61,221 nucleotides of DNA. Source: a virus. The notes under the pieces were generated by a model. That model ran no database searches. It was not told the DNA's origin and worked only from the letters and a program-made list of their open reading frames with translations. Location: IMG/VR virus record IMGVR_UViG_3300033143_005346, positions 1-61,221 of that record. The stretch is one strand, 5' to 3'. Below are positions 11,873-21,756 of the stretch, one piece after another. The stretch's first letter is position 1; each line of letters begins with the position of its first letter. Position numbers and translations under genes: made by a program.

Positions 11873-14800
11873 TAGTCTGTCCTCCTTAAGCGTTCACGTT
11901 TAGATGGTCTGAAGGCACGCCTCAGATTATTCTTGATCGATTTGTGCGTGATAACCGGAAAAGGTTTTCCGGATCTCTGGACCAAGGTGTTGTAAGTTCG
12001 AATTTCCTCTAAGATATCCAGGTAGCGAACCTTTGAGCGTTTAACTTTAGGCTGATTATAAAAAGCCTTGATCCTGGCATAAATATCATGCCGCAATCCA
12101 GCCATGTTTTGTTCAACCTTACGCTCCTTCCACTGACGTTCACGAATCTTAGCTATCCTGGCAGGATTAAAAGAAAGACCCCTGAACATAGTTTCCGTCC
12201 AGTCCAGCTTGACGACTTCGCGTCCATAAAACAACGGAGCGTTGGAATTGGTAGTCACACCCTGGGTAGATTCACGATAAGCCTTGATCCCAGAGCCAAT
12301 AAAGTTAGGAGACATACGTTCAATCCCTTTTGCCCAGTCTCCGCGCAGGATCGACTTGCCACCGACCACCACATCAGATACCAGCGATCCTGGTGCACCA
12401 GCAAGATCTTTTAAGCTGGTAGGTATGTCGGTGATCCCAATCTCCAGAGATCCTTTCAACGATACTCCATGGCCACCCAGGCCAAAAGCACCCAGCCGGA
12501 CAATCTGTTCCATTGTTTCACCCCAGTTAGCCTCCAGCCAGTTATACATGGCTTCTTCCGGTTCGTCCGGAGCCCCTGGGAGTAAACCAAAGGCTTCCAT
12601 CATAACTTTAATCAACGGAGATGCCGCAGCACCACCAAGTATTGCTGGTGAAAGAGCCATGTAAAGTAGAGCTGTCCGATCTTTTGTTTTAAAGCCCAGG
12701 TCGTACATGGTCTGGAGATAATTATGACTGAACGTTTTGAACACATAAAACATCTGGGCCAGCCTGGCCATTGGATTGGCACCCCTGGCATAATGTGGTC
12801 GGTTTGCTTTAGAATAGACACCATGAGCCTTGTCGGAAGACTCCTTGGCTGTTTCCAACCACTGCTTATGTAAGACTTTCCTTTCGTCCGCACCGGCAGC
12901 GTCCCACGTTTTCTGATTGGCTTCACGCTGTCCAATGTAGGCTCCAGCAATCGTTGCGACACGATTTATCTGCTCAGTGACGCCGAAACCCATCATTAAG
13001 GTTTCAAGCATGGTGTCATAATTGTTGCCGATCTTAGACTTAAGCACCGACAGAGCCTCTTTATTGTACTGAGCCGTGTGCCATCCGTTATCCTCAATTT
13101 CTTCAAACAGATCATTCATCCACCCAGGCATGTTTGGATCCCTGCCAGATCTTCCGGCACGCCAGTACTCCAGGTATCCCTTCATGGATCTGGACAATAA
13201 GCCAGGAACTTTGTGCATAGGAATCTTAGCGAAGCCTCGCATGGCAGCTGGTACCGATGTGGCTAAAGCTGTAAGGTTGACCAGAGGGGCTGACACTCGA
13301 CCACCCAGATACTTCAAGACAGCAAGACCCTTAACCATTCCGATCATTCTGTCCACAGCCTCGTCGTTCCGGCCCATATCTTCCATGTAGGTTAAAGCAT
13401 CGTGAAAGGCGTTGCGCTGTTTGATTGGATCGATACGCCGATTTTTAACAAATTCCAGATAGTCTTTATAGGTAGCTTCCAGCCCGGCCCTGGTATGTTC
13501 GGCTCGATATTCCTGCCAGGAAATGTCGGTGCCAGTCATGTGCCGCAGCATGTCCAGCATCATTTTCTTCTTGGCTTCACCAGCAGCTACGCCCCTCACA
13601 TACTTAGCCATGCGCTGCACCGAATCTTCTTCATAGCCCTTCCACACCCCAGTGCCGGTAGCGTCGTTTCGCATAATCATATGTGCTCTGACACCACGAC
13701 CCTTGAAGATGTTGGCCACGCCTTCAGCCAGCTGCTGACCCATTTTCAACTGAGCCTTCTCCAGCTCTGCCATAACATCGGCAGCCACACCCTTTTTCAT
13801 CTCACCGGAAACCTGCTCCAGAGCTTTATTCATCATCTCCTGGAAAGCCACCACCTGTCCGGCTATTTTAAACACGTCCTCCGGCATCTTGTTGATCTTC
13901 TCAATGTCAACAATGTAGTTTTCGTACACTTTTCTGCTTGCTTCGGCGGCAGCAAAGCTCTTTGTCTCAAAATGTTTAAGAATCGGGTGGAACTTGTCTT
14001 CATAACCCTTCTTGGGCCTGGCATACATGCTGAATCTTCCAGGCTTGCGAATCCGTGGCATATAGTACCCACGCATTTGCCCCATCTTGGCCAGAGCCAC
14101 CTTCAGGTCTACCTCCACCCGTGCACCGTCTACCCAGGTAGCAACGCTGGGAAGGTCCAGACCTTTGGCGTTGTATCGTTTAATCAGATCGTTGAGCGCT
14201 CCACGCATGATGTTGAAGACATTGTGAGACATCTCCCGTGTACCCTGGACCCAATCCTGAGCCAGCTCGGAGTATCCCTGCTCGGCCAACTTAGCTACTT
14301 CCAGACGTGTCGCTTCTGCCCAACCATCATCATAACTATTGGCGGTACCAACAACCTTGCCCTCTGGGTCTTTTATCTCAAAGGTCTTGCCCGACGACTC
14401 CTCGATACCCTCTTTCATTTTTACCGTATAGCCATACTTATTCATATCGTTATCATCCAGATACTTATTGATGGCTCGGTATTCTTTCTTGTTTGTCTTT
14501 TGCAGCTTGCGACCGATCCGGATCCTGGACTTACCGTTCTGATCTTTCTCTATGAAGTTAAGACCCTTGTAATAATTGTCTGATCGCTGGGTGGCGTCTT
14601 CAACCATGGCACCAGCAGCCGGAACCTTGCTGAAATAATGGATGGGTGTAAACAATAGACGTTCCCATGCGGTGGTATCTTCAAACTCACCGATACCAAC
14701 TTCCTTCATTCGGGACATCCATCGGCCTATCTTGCCCCAGCCTGTCATGGCATGGTCACGCAGGGATCTACTCACATTCTCAGCAGCTGCACTGTTGCCG

Positions 14801-17800
14801 TGCTCACGCATAAATTCCTGGTCCTGGGGTGTGGCCGTGGTGTACTGTTCCACCGCTTCGATATCAACAGCGTTTTCGTCGAAGACTGTATAGTTAAAGT
14901 GGGGGGAGTCCTCAACGCCAGATAGTGTTCCGGATGGGAACTTAACCCCATCAATACCAGCCCTCAATAAAAAAAGTGAGGCTTTCTTGTTGGCCTTTTC
15001 GTATTGATCGAAACTCTGCCGGAAGGGGCCAGGTTCATCTTGCATAAGCAGTGTGTCTCCAATAAGGCCATAAGACTCTTGACCGGTAGATGGCTCATAG
15101 CCTTCGGCAAACCCCAAGGTTTCTTCAAGATCGACCAAATCATCAACCAACCAGTTTTCATCTATGGCCTGGTCAACAATTTTCTTAGCTTGGGCCTCTG
15201 CCACACTATCCCCCCACGGCAACCAATCATATTCGTTGGGGTCTTTACCCTTGTGTAGCATGACTTTGTATAGCGCCCTGGTTTTTTCTCGCTCCATTGT
15301 CATCTGACTGATAGAGTCCGGACGAATAGTTTTAAGATAATTGAGAGCATCTTGTTGGCCTTGAATCTGTCTGGTCATAAGCCCAGCTCCCTTGTCTTTA
15401 CCAGCAGCTTTCATTCTTTTATGCTCAGTTTTGTTCACCCCTATATCAATTTCATAACCTGCAATAAGGTTATCAACAATATCCTGAATGGCTGCCACCA
15501 CGCCAGCTTCACCGGTATTAAGGTAGGCTGCATGGATAGCATGGTCTTCAATATATATGTCTTCAGTTAGTGTAGCTTTAACAACAGCCATGGAGTCAGC
15601 ATGTCTTTCATCGCGGGCCTTACCCCTCATTTCCGACATAAATTGATCAGGACCATAACTGATCGATTGACCATTTTTCCAAAGCACAACTGTTCCAGTA
15701 GGTGTCTTCCAGGAAAGATTAGCCCAAGAATCACTACCCAGCCGATCAGCATATTCTTTAGCTATACTCTTTTTGTCAGAAAAATATAAACCCCACCCAA
15801 AGGCTTGCGCTCCCTCTCCAGATCCAATGAACCTGGTACGAAAACGCTTAAAGAAAGAAGGGGATCCATGATAAGCAGTAGTCTGATACTGTGGACCCAA
15901 AAACTTTCTGGCAAACGATTTTCGTTTTGGACCCTGATAGACCTTGCCGGTCTCAATATCCCTGACGATACTCTGGGGAGTGAGCTTGAACATACCGACA
16001 AACCCATCAATCAGGTCCTTGATCTTCTGGATGATCCGGTCGATAAGACCCTTTTGCTTGGCCCGATTGTTAATGGACCAGGCAACGTAGTCAGCTCTAT
16101 CTTCAGCACCACCCACATCTTTAATGTTTTTTGGTTCCCACCTGTTGTTGGCGTGCAGTTCCTGGATATGGTCTCGCAGGACATCAGACTCTTTAGACGT
16201 AATAAAGCCCACATCTTCCAACCAGTGGTACGACTCATGGGTCAAGGCCCAGTTGTCAGCCAGGTCTTTATGCAGCTCAATTTTGCCTTCAGCATATTTC
16301 CCTATGGCAGTCTCACCTTTCACCGGCACCCGCCCCATGTTCACATAGAAATTGGCATTGTCAACATCCACCGAATCCACCGACCTAATTATTAACTGTT
16401 GTCCGTTGGGCGTAGTTACGGCTACAGATCCGTCAGCATTTTTAATTACGTCGGTACCCTTAAATAAACGTTTAATGTCGTCCAAGGTAATACCCTGGTT
16501 ACGCATATAACGCTTGGCGTAGGCTTCTTTGGCCTGACGTGTAGCCATGTACTGTTCAATCGGTCCGGAGATCCGCACCGGTGTTTCACCATAGAACACC
16601 TGTCGGATGATCGATTCGTTCTTAATCGGAGCTGTCCTGTCTCGGTACTGGTCAGCCAGCTTGCTCATGCTGTTTTTCTCACCGGAGAAAGCAGCTATAA
16701 AATCTCCGGCAGAAGACAGGACAGCCTCAACTTCCAGAAGCGACAGTTGTGTGTCGGTATCTGCCTCAGCAGCTGCCTGTGCTTGTCTCAGTTTGAGCTT
16801 ATCAGAGGCTTTTTTCAGGGCTTTTTTGATTGAGGGATACTCTGCCCCTAAGACCCCAAGCTGTGTACTCAGATCGCGCCTCCGTGCCCTCTCAGCGACG
16901 CTCTGTATGGCGTCAATGAGACTCGGCGAATCAATCTTAACCACCAGGTCTGCCACATTCACGGTGGAGACACCCTTCTTGCCGATCTGTCCATAATGCA
17001 CACCGTCAATCACGATTAAAGAATCACGTTGAGCCTTCGACAGGGCTTCATGGTTATAGACTTTATAAAGTATAAAGTCTTGTCGCAACCTATCCTTAAC
17101 CATCCGGTCAAAGCGGAGCTTGGTTATCTTTGGCTCTATTTCTTTTAGGGCATCGAATAGTTCATCGGTATGGATGATGACACCGCGCTCAAAGTTTGGA
17201 TTAAGGGACGCTGCAATTTCTGGCAGCTTAACCGTCAGTGCATCACCCCAAGCCTTATGGAACAAGTCCTGTGCTTCAAGCCACATTTCACTAACATCTT
17301 CTGGAATCTCCTTTTTAATGTCTTCAAAAAACTGCACAAAACCTTTAATAGAGTGGTAGCGGTTCTGTAAATGTTTGCGCCATACCCTGTCAGCTACTTC
17401 CAGTTTTTTACCTATCGGATTAATACCAAGGACACCAGCAAAAAGTTGAAGGTCTGCCAAGTTGTATTTTTTATCCATTTCCAGAACCGGTTGATCGGTA
17501 AGCGTAAACGGCTCCAAGCTGTCCATTACGTCCAGATTGTTTACCACTCGTTCAAGCAGCTCGGCTTTGGTGCCAGTCTCATACGTTCCCACCAGCCTGG
17601 CCAAGCCGCGAAGTTCGTTGGCTGTAAATTGTTCCGGCTTCATTGTAGCAATATCCAGATCACCCGAAAGCACCTTGTCTGGCGTGGATCCCTTTGGGAT
17701 ACCCCAGTATTCATATTCGATACCCTTAGTGAGTGTCCGAAGTGCTTCTGTACGAGCTTTTTTAGCTACTGCGGCTTCGGCCCTTGTAAAATCTGCACGG

Positions 17801-20358
17801 TCAAATGAGCCGTCTCTTTTGCCAGTTTCGACAATCTCTTGTGGACTGGGGAGTTGATCGCTGCCCCCATCTCTCGCACGTTCTGTCGGACCAACTCGTC
17901 CAGGGCTGCGTCCAACCACTCGTTGATTGAATAACCTAAGCTGCCTTGGGAGTCCTTTAGCGCGGCTGGGGTAATAGAGTTTGATGTCATTGGGAGTATC
18001 TCCTGTAGGTTCGTTGATTAATGTTTGGGCGTCGAACAATTTGCCCTGCCTCATTGGTAATGGCTTATACTCAGTGAGGATCGTTTCAACAGGGACCATG
18101 ATCTCTTTCACGATCTCTTTTATTTTTTCCTTTTCGACTACACTTTCGCGGGTTAATTCTTTGTCTGGCATCTGCAAGGCAGCCTCTGCAATCTTTAAGG
18201 TCTGGGGAAACAGGTGGGCAGTTTTTTTGTGCATCGTTTCACGGGCGCTGGAAAACTTCTCGTCGTGTGCGCCTTGGAAAGCATGGGTAAATTCATGATC
18301 GATCAAACCCTTAAGATATGTGGCATAGTGTAGTGGAGACTTGGCAGCATCTTTGTCTAAAGACAGCGGATTCATACCCATTTCTCCCGAACCTGAAGCG
18401 TACTCACCTTCAACAACCCCACCATCCACCACCAAAGACAACATCGGATAGAATGTTTCAAGTTTGCCACCAGCTGCTCCGGCATACATCCTGGCAACTG
18501 CCTCAAAAGCCAGCAGATGCTTGGCATGGAACATCGAACCACCCTTGTAACCCTTAACTCCAACGTCAACCTTTAGGTTCAACTGCTCAATGGGTGTGTA
18601 GGGAATGGTTTGGTTCAGATATGGTCGGCGCAACTGCTCCTCAATGGTGAGCTTTTCAATTGGCTTCTGTGCTTCGTTCCAGATATCGGTAACGGTTTTC
18701 ACCAGATCGTTGTACCCCTTGTCCGTCTTGGTTTTTTTAACCGTGTTCTTCCACTCGCTCCGGTTTGCCAGGCTGTGCCACTTGTGATCCACAGTAGTCC
18801 GTGCAGCCGACAGTGGATCCACAGCATATTTAGCAATAATCTTTTCAGCCAGCTGCTTGCCATCCCACTTCATCTCCATGCGTGAATCGGTCAACGGATA
18901 ATAGTTTCCTCCAGGAGTTTGGCTGGTAGTAACATCGATAATCAGCACACCAGGGAAGCCATCGTTATAAATATTATTAATACCCTGGGTGAGCTTGGCT
19001 CCGGTCTGCTTGTCCACCAGGCGAATTATCATCTTGCGGTTGTACCCCTTTGGAGCTTTGGCATAATATTTCATCGACAGATCAGATTCGTCTTTGCCCT
19101 TGTTTACAACATCTTTAAACTCTTTAAATTTTTTATTAGCAAATGGATTTTTGACCTTTTTGTTGTTATAAGAAACGGAGACATTTTTGGGCAGCACGGT
19201 GGTCTCCACATAGCGCTGGGCATCATCGTCAATAATATATTTGGCAGCCTCCACACGGATAGCCGTACCCTGTCTTGGCTCCGGCAGTGTACCAACCTGG
19301 TCAGCTTCTTGCGCTCTGGCTCCATCGTGCCGGTTATCTCTTGTTTCAAGTGACCATGTAGATGATTCGTGCGGTCCCAGGATAACAGCCTTAGCAATAC
19401 CAAACCCACCAAATCGTCCAATCGTGTCCTTGCCGGTACCATGTAAAGCCAAAAATTTATCCCTGATATCGGTGTCCGACATACCAACCCCGTTATCCAC
19501 AACCTCAAAGGATGTTCTCATGGTGCCAGGGGTTTCAGCCAGTTTGGCATCATCTATCTTTCGACCCCGCACCGGATACTCCTCGTCGGTAGACTCATGG
19601 TCATCGCTTACATAGGTTTTAATATTAATTACACCCTTTTTAATCTCACCCTTTTCCAGACTTTCCAGCACAGCATCCATTGAGTTCTGTAGACCTTCAC
19701 GCACACTGACATTTCCCAAATAGGATGTGTAAGGGTACTTGCTTTTAGCCTCATTATTCCAGGCTCTGGCTACATTAACACCATAACCGGCAGACACCTT
19801 CTCAACACTATACCGGACACCAAACTGACCAGCTGGATCCGGATTGCCCATCAGAACCATGCGGGTATGGTTGGCCCCGATTAGGTTTTCCTGGATTCCT
19901 TTGATCGCACTCTCTACCTTGCTTTTATACTCTGGATCCTTGGTATACTTTTTGGTCCGACGCGCTGCAATAATGCCACCATCGACCGGAATGGGATAGG
20001 AACCATCGTAAACATCGCTCTTGGCAAAGGCTTTAGAGTCCCAAAACATTTTCTGTAGCTCGGTGATCCTGGCTTTTAGCTTGGGTAAATTGTTCCGGAC
20101 AAATTCAAAGTTAAACCACCGGCCAGGTGTGGTATCGATCTTTAGGATCTGACCTTTCATCTGGGTGTGCAACTGATCTATAACACTGTCATATTCCTTG
20201 TCCAACATGTCCAACACGTCCTGGACTGCCTGGATTTCAGCCTCGCCTTTGGCCATATCCATATCTCTATAGTCAGAAGTCAGATCTCTCAAACGCTTTG
20301 CCGTTCCAGAATCAAAGCGTTTGCCCATTTTTTTAAGACAATATGCAAGTGTCGCCAT
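11872..20358 (-). CDS. 2828-aa polyvalent virion protein: GHKL ATPase, two zincins, SAP, ART
   Basis: The largest gene in the window. Motifs in order: a coiled-coil start; a GHKL/HSP90-type ATPase at about 185-370 with N-box EGLQNSMDAV (E221, N225, D228), G1 box VVDNGVGM (D288), G2 box FGGFGIAKA (316-324) and GT at 364; a zincin HEFTH at 688-692; two SAP-like helix-extended-loop-helix segments at 911-939 and 965-993; a second zincin HESYH at 1374-1378 with AEDRADYVA (1418-1426) as a possible third-ligand helix; and an ADP-ribosyltransferase domain at about 1490-1835 with AYHGSP (H1497), GWGLYF (Y1525) and the closing NYTVFDENAVDI. The last 950 residues are helical with hydrophobic patches. 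Such mosaics are known as polyvalent proteins, thought to enter the host with phage or plasmid DNA. No catalytic residue in these motifs is obviously lost. Ejection from the particle is inferred. Confidence 0.85.
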   Translation of the reverse strand: MATLAYCLKKMGKRFDSGTAKRLRDLTSDYRDMDMAKGEAEIQAVQDVLDMLDKEYDSVIDQLHTQMKGQILKIDTTPGRWFNFEFVRNNLPKLKARITELQKMFWDSKAFAKSDVYDGSYPIPVDGGIIAARRTKKYTKDPEYKSKVESAIKGIQENLIGANHTRMVLMGNPDPAGQFGVRYSVEKVSAGYGVNVARAWNNEAKSKYPYTSYLGNVSVREGLQNSMDAVLESLEKGEIKKGVINIKTYVSDDHESTDEEYPVRGRKIDDAKLAETPGTMRTSFEVVDNGVGMSDTDIRDKFLALHGTGKDTIGRFGGFGIAKAVILGPHESSTWSLETRDNRHDGARAQEADQVGTLPEPRQGTAIRVEAAKYIIDDDAQRYVETTVLPKNVSVSYNNKKVKNPFANKKFKEFKDVVNKGKDESDLSMKYYAKAPKGYNRKMIIRLVDKQTGAKLTQGINNIYNDGFPGVLIIDVTTSQTPGGNYYPLTDSRMEMKWDGKQLAEKIIAKYAVDPLSAARTTVDHKWHSLANRSEWKNTVKKTKTDKGYNDLVKTVTDIWNEAQKPIEKLTIEEQLRRPYLNQTIPYTPIEQLNLKVDVGVKGYKGGSMFHAKHLLAFEAVARMYAGAAGGKLETFYPMLSLVVDGGVVEGEYASGSGEMGMNPLSLDKDAAKSPLHYATYLKGLIDHEFTHAFQGAHDEKFSSARETMHKKTAHLFPQTLKIAEAALQMPDKELTRESVVEKEKIKEIVKEIMVPVETILTEYKPLPMRQGKLFDAQTLINEPTGDTPNDIKLYYPSRAKGLPRQLRLFNQRVVGRSPGRVGPTERARDGGSDQLPSPQEIVETGKRDGSFDRADFTRAEAAVAKKARTEALRTLTKGIEYEYWGIPKGSTPDKVLSGDLDIATMKPEQFTANELRGLARLVGTYETGTKAELLERVVNNLDVMDSLEPFTLTDQPVLEMDKKYNLADLQLFAGVLGINPIGKKLEVADRVWRKHLQNRYHSIKGFVQFFEDIKKEIPEDVSEMWLEAQDLFHKAWGDALTVKLPEIAASLNPNFERGVIIHTDELFDALKEIEPKITKLRFDRMVKDRLRQDFILYKVYNHEALSKAQRDSLIVIDGVHYGQIGKKGVSTVNVADLVVKIDSPSLIDAIQSVAERARRRDLSTQLGVLGAEYPSIKKALKKASDKLKLRQAQAAAEADTDTQLSLLEVEAVLSSAGDFIAAFSGEKNSMSKLADQYRDRTAPIKNESIIRQVFYGETPVRISGPIEQYMATRQAKEAYAKRYMRNQGITLDDIKRLFKGTDVIKNADGSVAVTTPNGQQLIIRSVDSVDVDNANFYVNMGRVPVKGETAIGKYAEGKIELHKDLADNWALTHESYHWLEDVGFITSKESDVLRDHIQELHANNRWEPKNIKDVGGAEDRADYVAWSINNRAKQKGLIDRIIQKIKDLIDGFVGMFKLTPQSIVRDIETGKVYQGPKRKSFARKFLGPQYQTTAYHGSPSFFKRFRTRFIGSGEGAQAFGWGLYFSDKKSIAKEYADRLGSDSWANLSWKTPTGTVVLWKNGQSISYGPDQFMSEMRGKARDERHADSMAVVKATLTEDIYIEDHAIHAAYLNTGEAGVVAAIQDIVDNLIAGYEIDIGVNKTEHKRMKAAGKDKGAGLMTRQIQGQQDALNYLKTIRPDSISQMTMEREKTRALYKVMLHKGKDPNEYDWLPWGDSVAEAQAKKIVDQAIDENWLVDDLVDLEETLGFAEGYEPSTGQESYGLIGDTLLMQDEPGPFRQSFDQYEKANKKASLFLLRAGIDGVKFPSGTLSGVEDSPHFNYTVFDENAVDIEAVEQYTTATPQDQEFMREHGNSAAAENVSRSLRDHAMTGWGKIGRWMSRMKEVGIGEFEDTTAWERLLFTPIHYFSKVPAAGAMVEDATQRSDNYYKGLNFIEKDQNGKSRIRIGRKLQKTNKKEYRAINKYLDDNDMNKYGYTVKMKEGIEESSGKTFEIKDPEGKVVGTANSYDDGWAEATRLEVAKLAEQGYSELAQDWVQGTREMSHNVFNIMRGALNDLIKRYNAKGLDLPSVATWVDGARVEVDLKVALAKMGQMRGYYMPRIRKPGRFSMYARPKKGYEDKFHPILKHFETKSFAAAEASRKVYENYIVDIEKINKMPEDVFKIAGQVVAFQEMMNKALEQVSGEMKKGVAADVMAELEKAQLKMGQQLAEGVANIFKGRGVRAHMIMRNDATGTGVWKGYEEDSVQRMAKYVRGVAAGEAKKKMMLDMLRHMTGTDISWQEYRAEHTRAGLEATYKDYLEFVKNRRIDPIKQRNAFHDALTYMEDMGRNDEAVDRMIGMVKGLAVLKYLGGRVSAPLVNLTALATSVPAAMRGFAKIPMHKVPGLLSRSMKGYLEYWRAGRSGRDPNMPGWMNDLFEEIEDNGWHTAQYNKEALSVLKSKIGNNYDTMLETLMMGFGVTEQINRVATIAGAYIGQREANQKTWDAAGADERKVLHKQWLETAKESSDKAHGVYSKANRPHYARGANPMARLAQMFYVFKTFSHNYLQTMYDLGFKTKDRTALLYMALSPAILGGAAASPLIKVMMEAFGLLPGAPDEPEEAMYNWLEANWGETMEQIVRLGAFGLGGHGVSLKGSLEIGITDIPTSLKDLAGAPGSLVSDVVVGGKSILRGDWAKGIERMSPNFIGSGIKAYRESTQGVTTNSNAPLFYGREVVKLDWTETMFRGLSFNPARIAKIRERQWKERKVEQNMAGLRHDIYARIKAFYNQPKVKRSKVRYLDILEEIRTYNTLVQRSGKPFPVITHKSIKNNLRRAFRPSKRERLRRTD

Positions 20359-20576
20359 TAGTCAAATATTCCTGCTTCAGCCATAATGATTAATAATTCT
20401 AAGAAATCTTTATCATCCCTAATCGCTACTTCCAAGTCCATGTCTTCATAAACAATCCGATATTTTTGTCTGGCAGCCGATGACGGACCGGTAACAACAA
20501 TCGTAATAATCGTCCCAAACCCCAAGGTGGCGATCAGTCCCGCTTTCTTCCCATATCCTTTTGTGATTATACTCAT
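20358..20576 (-). CDS. Small protein with one membrane segment
   Basis: 72 aa. The N-terminal MSIITKGYGKKAGLIATLGFG then TIITIVVTG forms a single hydrophobic stretch. The ITKGYG/LGFG start is a pattern seen in small proteins of phage tail regions. The C-terminus is acidic. Its stop overlaps the start of the giant gene (TAATG). It could be a minor tail or membrane component; function unknown. Confidence 0.55.
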   Translation of the reverse strand: MSIITKGYGKKAGLIATLGFGTIITIVVTGPSSAARQKYRIVYEDMDLEVAIRDDKDFLELLIIMAEAGIFD

Positions 20577-20581
20577 TTCGT

Positions 20582-21754
20582 TTATACACGGGTTCTTTCT
20601 GCAACCTCAGTGTCAGCTTCTGTGGCTGGGCTTCCGTCAAATTTCTTAAGATCGAAACGTGCTATTTCAGTTACATTATCTTCTTTATAAAAAATCATCT
20701 GTGTGCCATCGCGCTTCCACCTTCCACCAGTCATATCATTTACAAAAATACCATCGTTATGCAACCAAACTGCGTCCGCTATATCTTCAGCGGTTGTTAC
20801 ATCTATGCTTGTGACTTCAGCGAAGTCCAGAAACATGTGGTGGGCTGCATTATATGTTGTTACGTTGTGAATTAGCCTGACTTTTACCTCGTTACTATTT
20901 GTTCTATCAATATTTCTTTCATAGTATTCTTGCTCATATTCAGAATCAGAAGTGATGCCTCCTGGCAAAAATTCCTCTATTGCTTTCTCCCACGCAGACG
21001 CTTCATAGTTATACACCCACAATTCAATATAATGCGTTAAGCCTGGCGTTCCCTCATACCTTCCAAAGACACGAAAAACCCCCGCCCTGTTGTCATCCGG
21101 AACATTAAATACCAGCTCAGCCGTTAAACCATCAGCAGCATCTTCTTCAATTTCCCAATAAGTATTATCCTTAACGTTGGTTGAAAGATATGTCCCAGAG
21201 TCTTGTGTTCCATAAATTACCGAACCGGCACCAGCAGCATCGCTGTCAGTAGATGATGCTGCAGCAATGTCGGCTTTAGTTGCCAACTCTGCACCGTATG
21301 AACCGTCTTCCTTATGATCTGCTCCTTGTTCATCCCAGACACCATCGACAATATCTGCTTTATCCTGTTCGGTTACTCCAGATCCGCTAACAATAGTTTG
21401 CCTACCCACAGAGTTATTTCCCAAGATGCTAATCCCGTTTGACGGTATGTAAACATCGACCAAATTATTGTCGTAGTCCGTTAGGATCACATTGTAATTG
21501 CTGCCAGTAAAATCAAACGTATATCCATTTGTGATTTCCACAGACGGCGTTTTAGGTATACCCGACAACGTTACAGTTTCATACCAGTTAGCTATCCGTG
21601 GAGCCCATAGTCCATCAGCAAATGCCCACTCCAAACGTCTAAGTTCTTCGTGGACATCTACCAGGCTAAGCGAATAGTTATTACCACTCAAAAAGGAAAG
21701 ATCACCCTGGGGAATGGTGAATATTTTAGCTACCCAATCAACTGAGTAGGACAT
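20582..21754 (-). CDS. Tail fibre/spike-like structural protein
   Basis: 390 aa. The N-terminal 120 residues (SVDWVAKIFTIPQGDLSFL, then VDVHEELRRLEWAFADGLW and VDVYIPSNGISILGNN) form a beta-rich module I recognise from other phage tail regions. The middle is Asp/Ala/Ser-rich. Residues about 205-330 look like a carbohydrate-binding-type jelly roll (VFRVFGRYEGTPGLTHYIEL). The C-terminus (DDIFVNDMTGGRWK-like strands) resembles a fibre tip. It lies among other tail genes. Exact role unknown. Confidence 0.55.
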   Translation of the reverse strand: MSYSVDWVAKIFTIPQGDLSFLSGNNYSLSLVDVHEELRRLEWAFADGLWAPRIANWYETVTLSGIPKTPSVEITNGYTFDFTGSNYNVILTDYDNNLVDVYIPSNGISILGNNSVGRQTIVSGSGVTEQDKADIVDGVWDEQGADHKEDGSYGAELATKADIAAASSTDSDAAGAGSVIYGTQDSGTYLSTNVKDNTYWEIEEDAADGLTAELVFNVPDDNRAGVFRVFGRYEGTPGLTHYIELWVYNYEASAWEKAIEEFLPGGITSDSEYEQEYYERNIDRTNSNEVKVRLIHNVTTYNAAHHMFLDFAEVTSIDVTTAEDIADAVWLHNDGIFVNDMTGGRWKRDGTQMIFYKEDNVTEIARFDLKKFDGSPATEADTEVAERTRV

Positions 21755-21756
21755 GT

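Noticed and set aside
13402-14583. 393-aa plus-strand open frame
   Set aside because: It is antisense to the 2828-aa gene, has His/Cys/Leu-rich random composition, lacks a ribosome-binding site, and results from codon use on the opposite strand.
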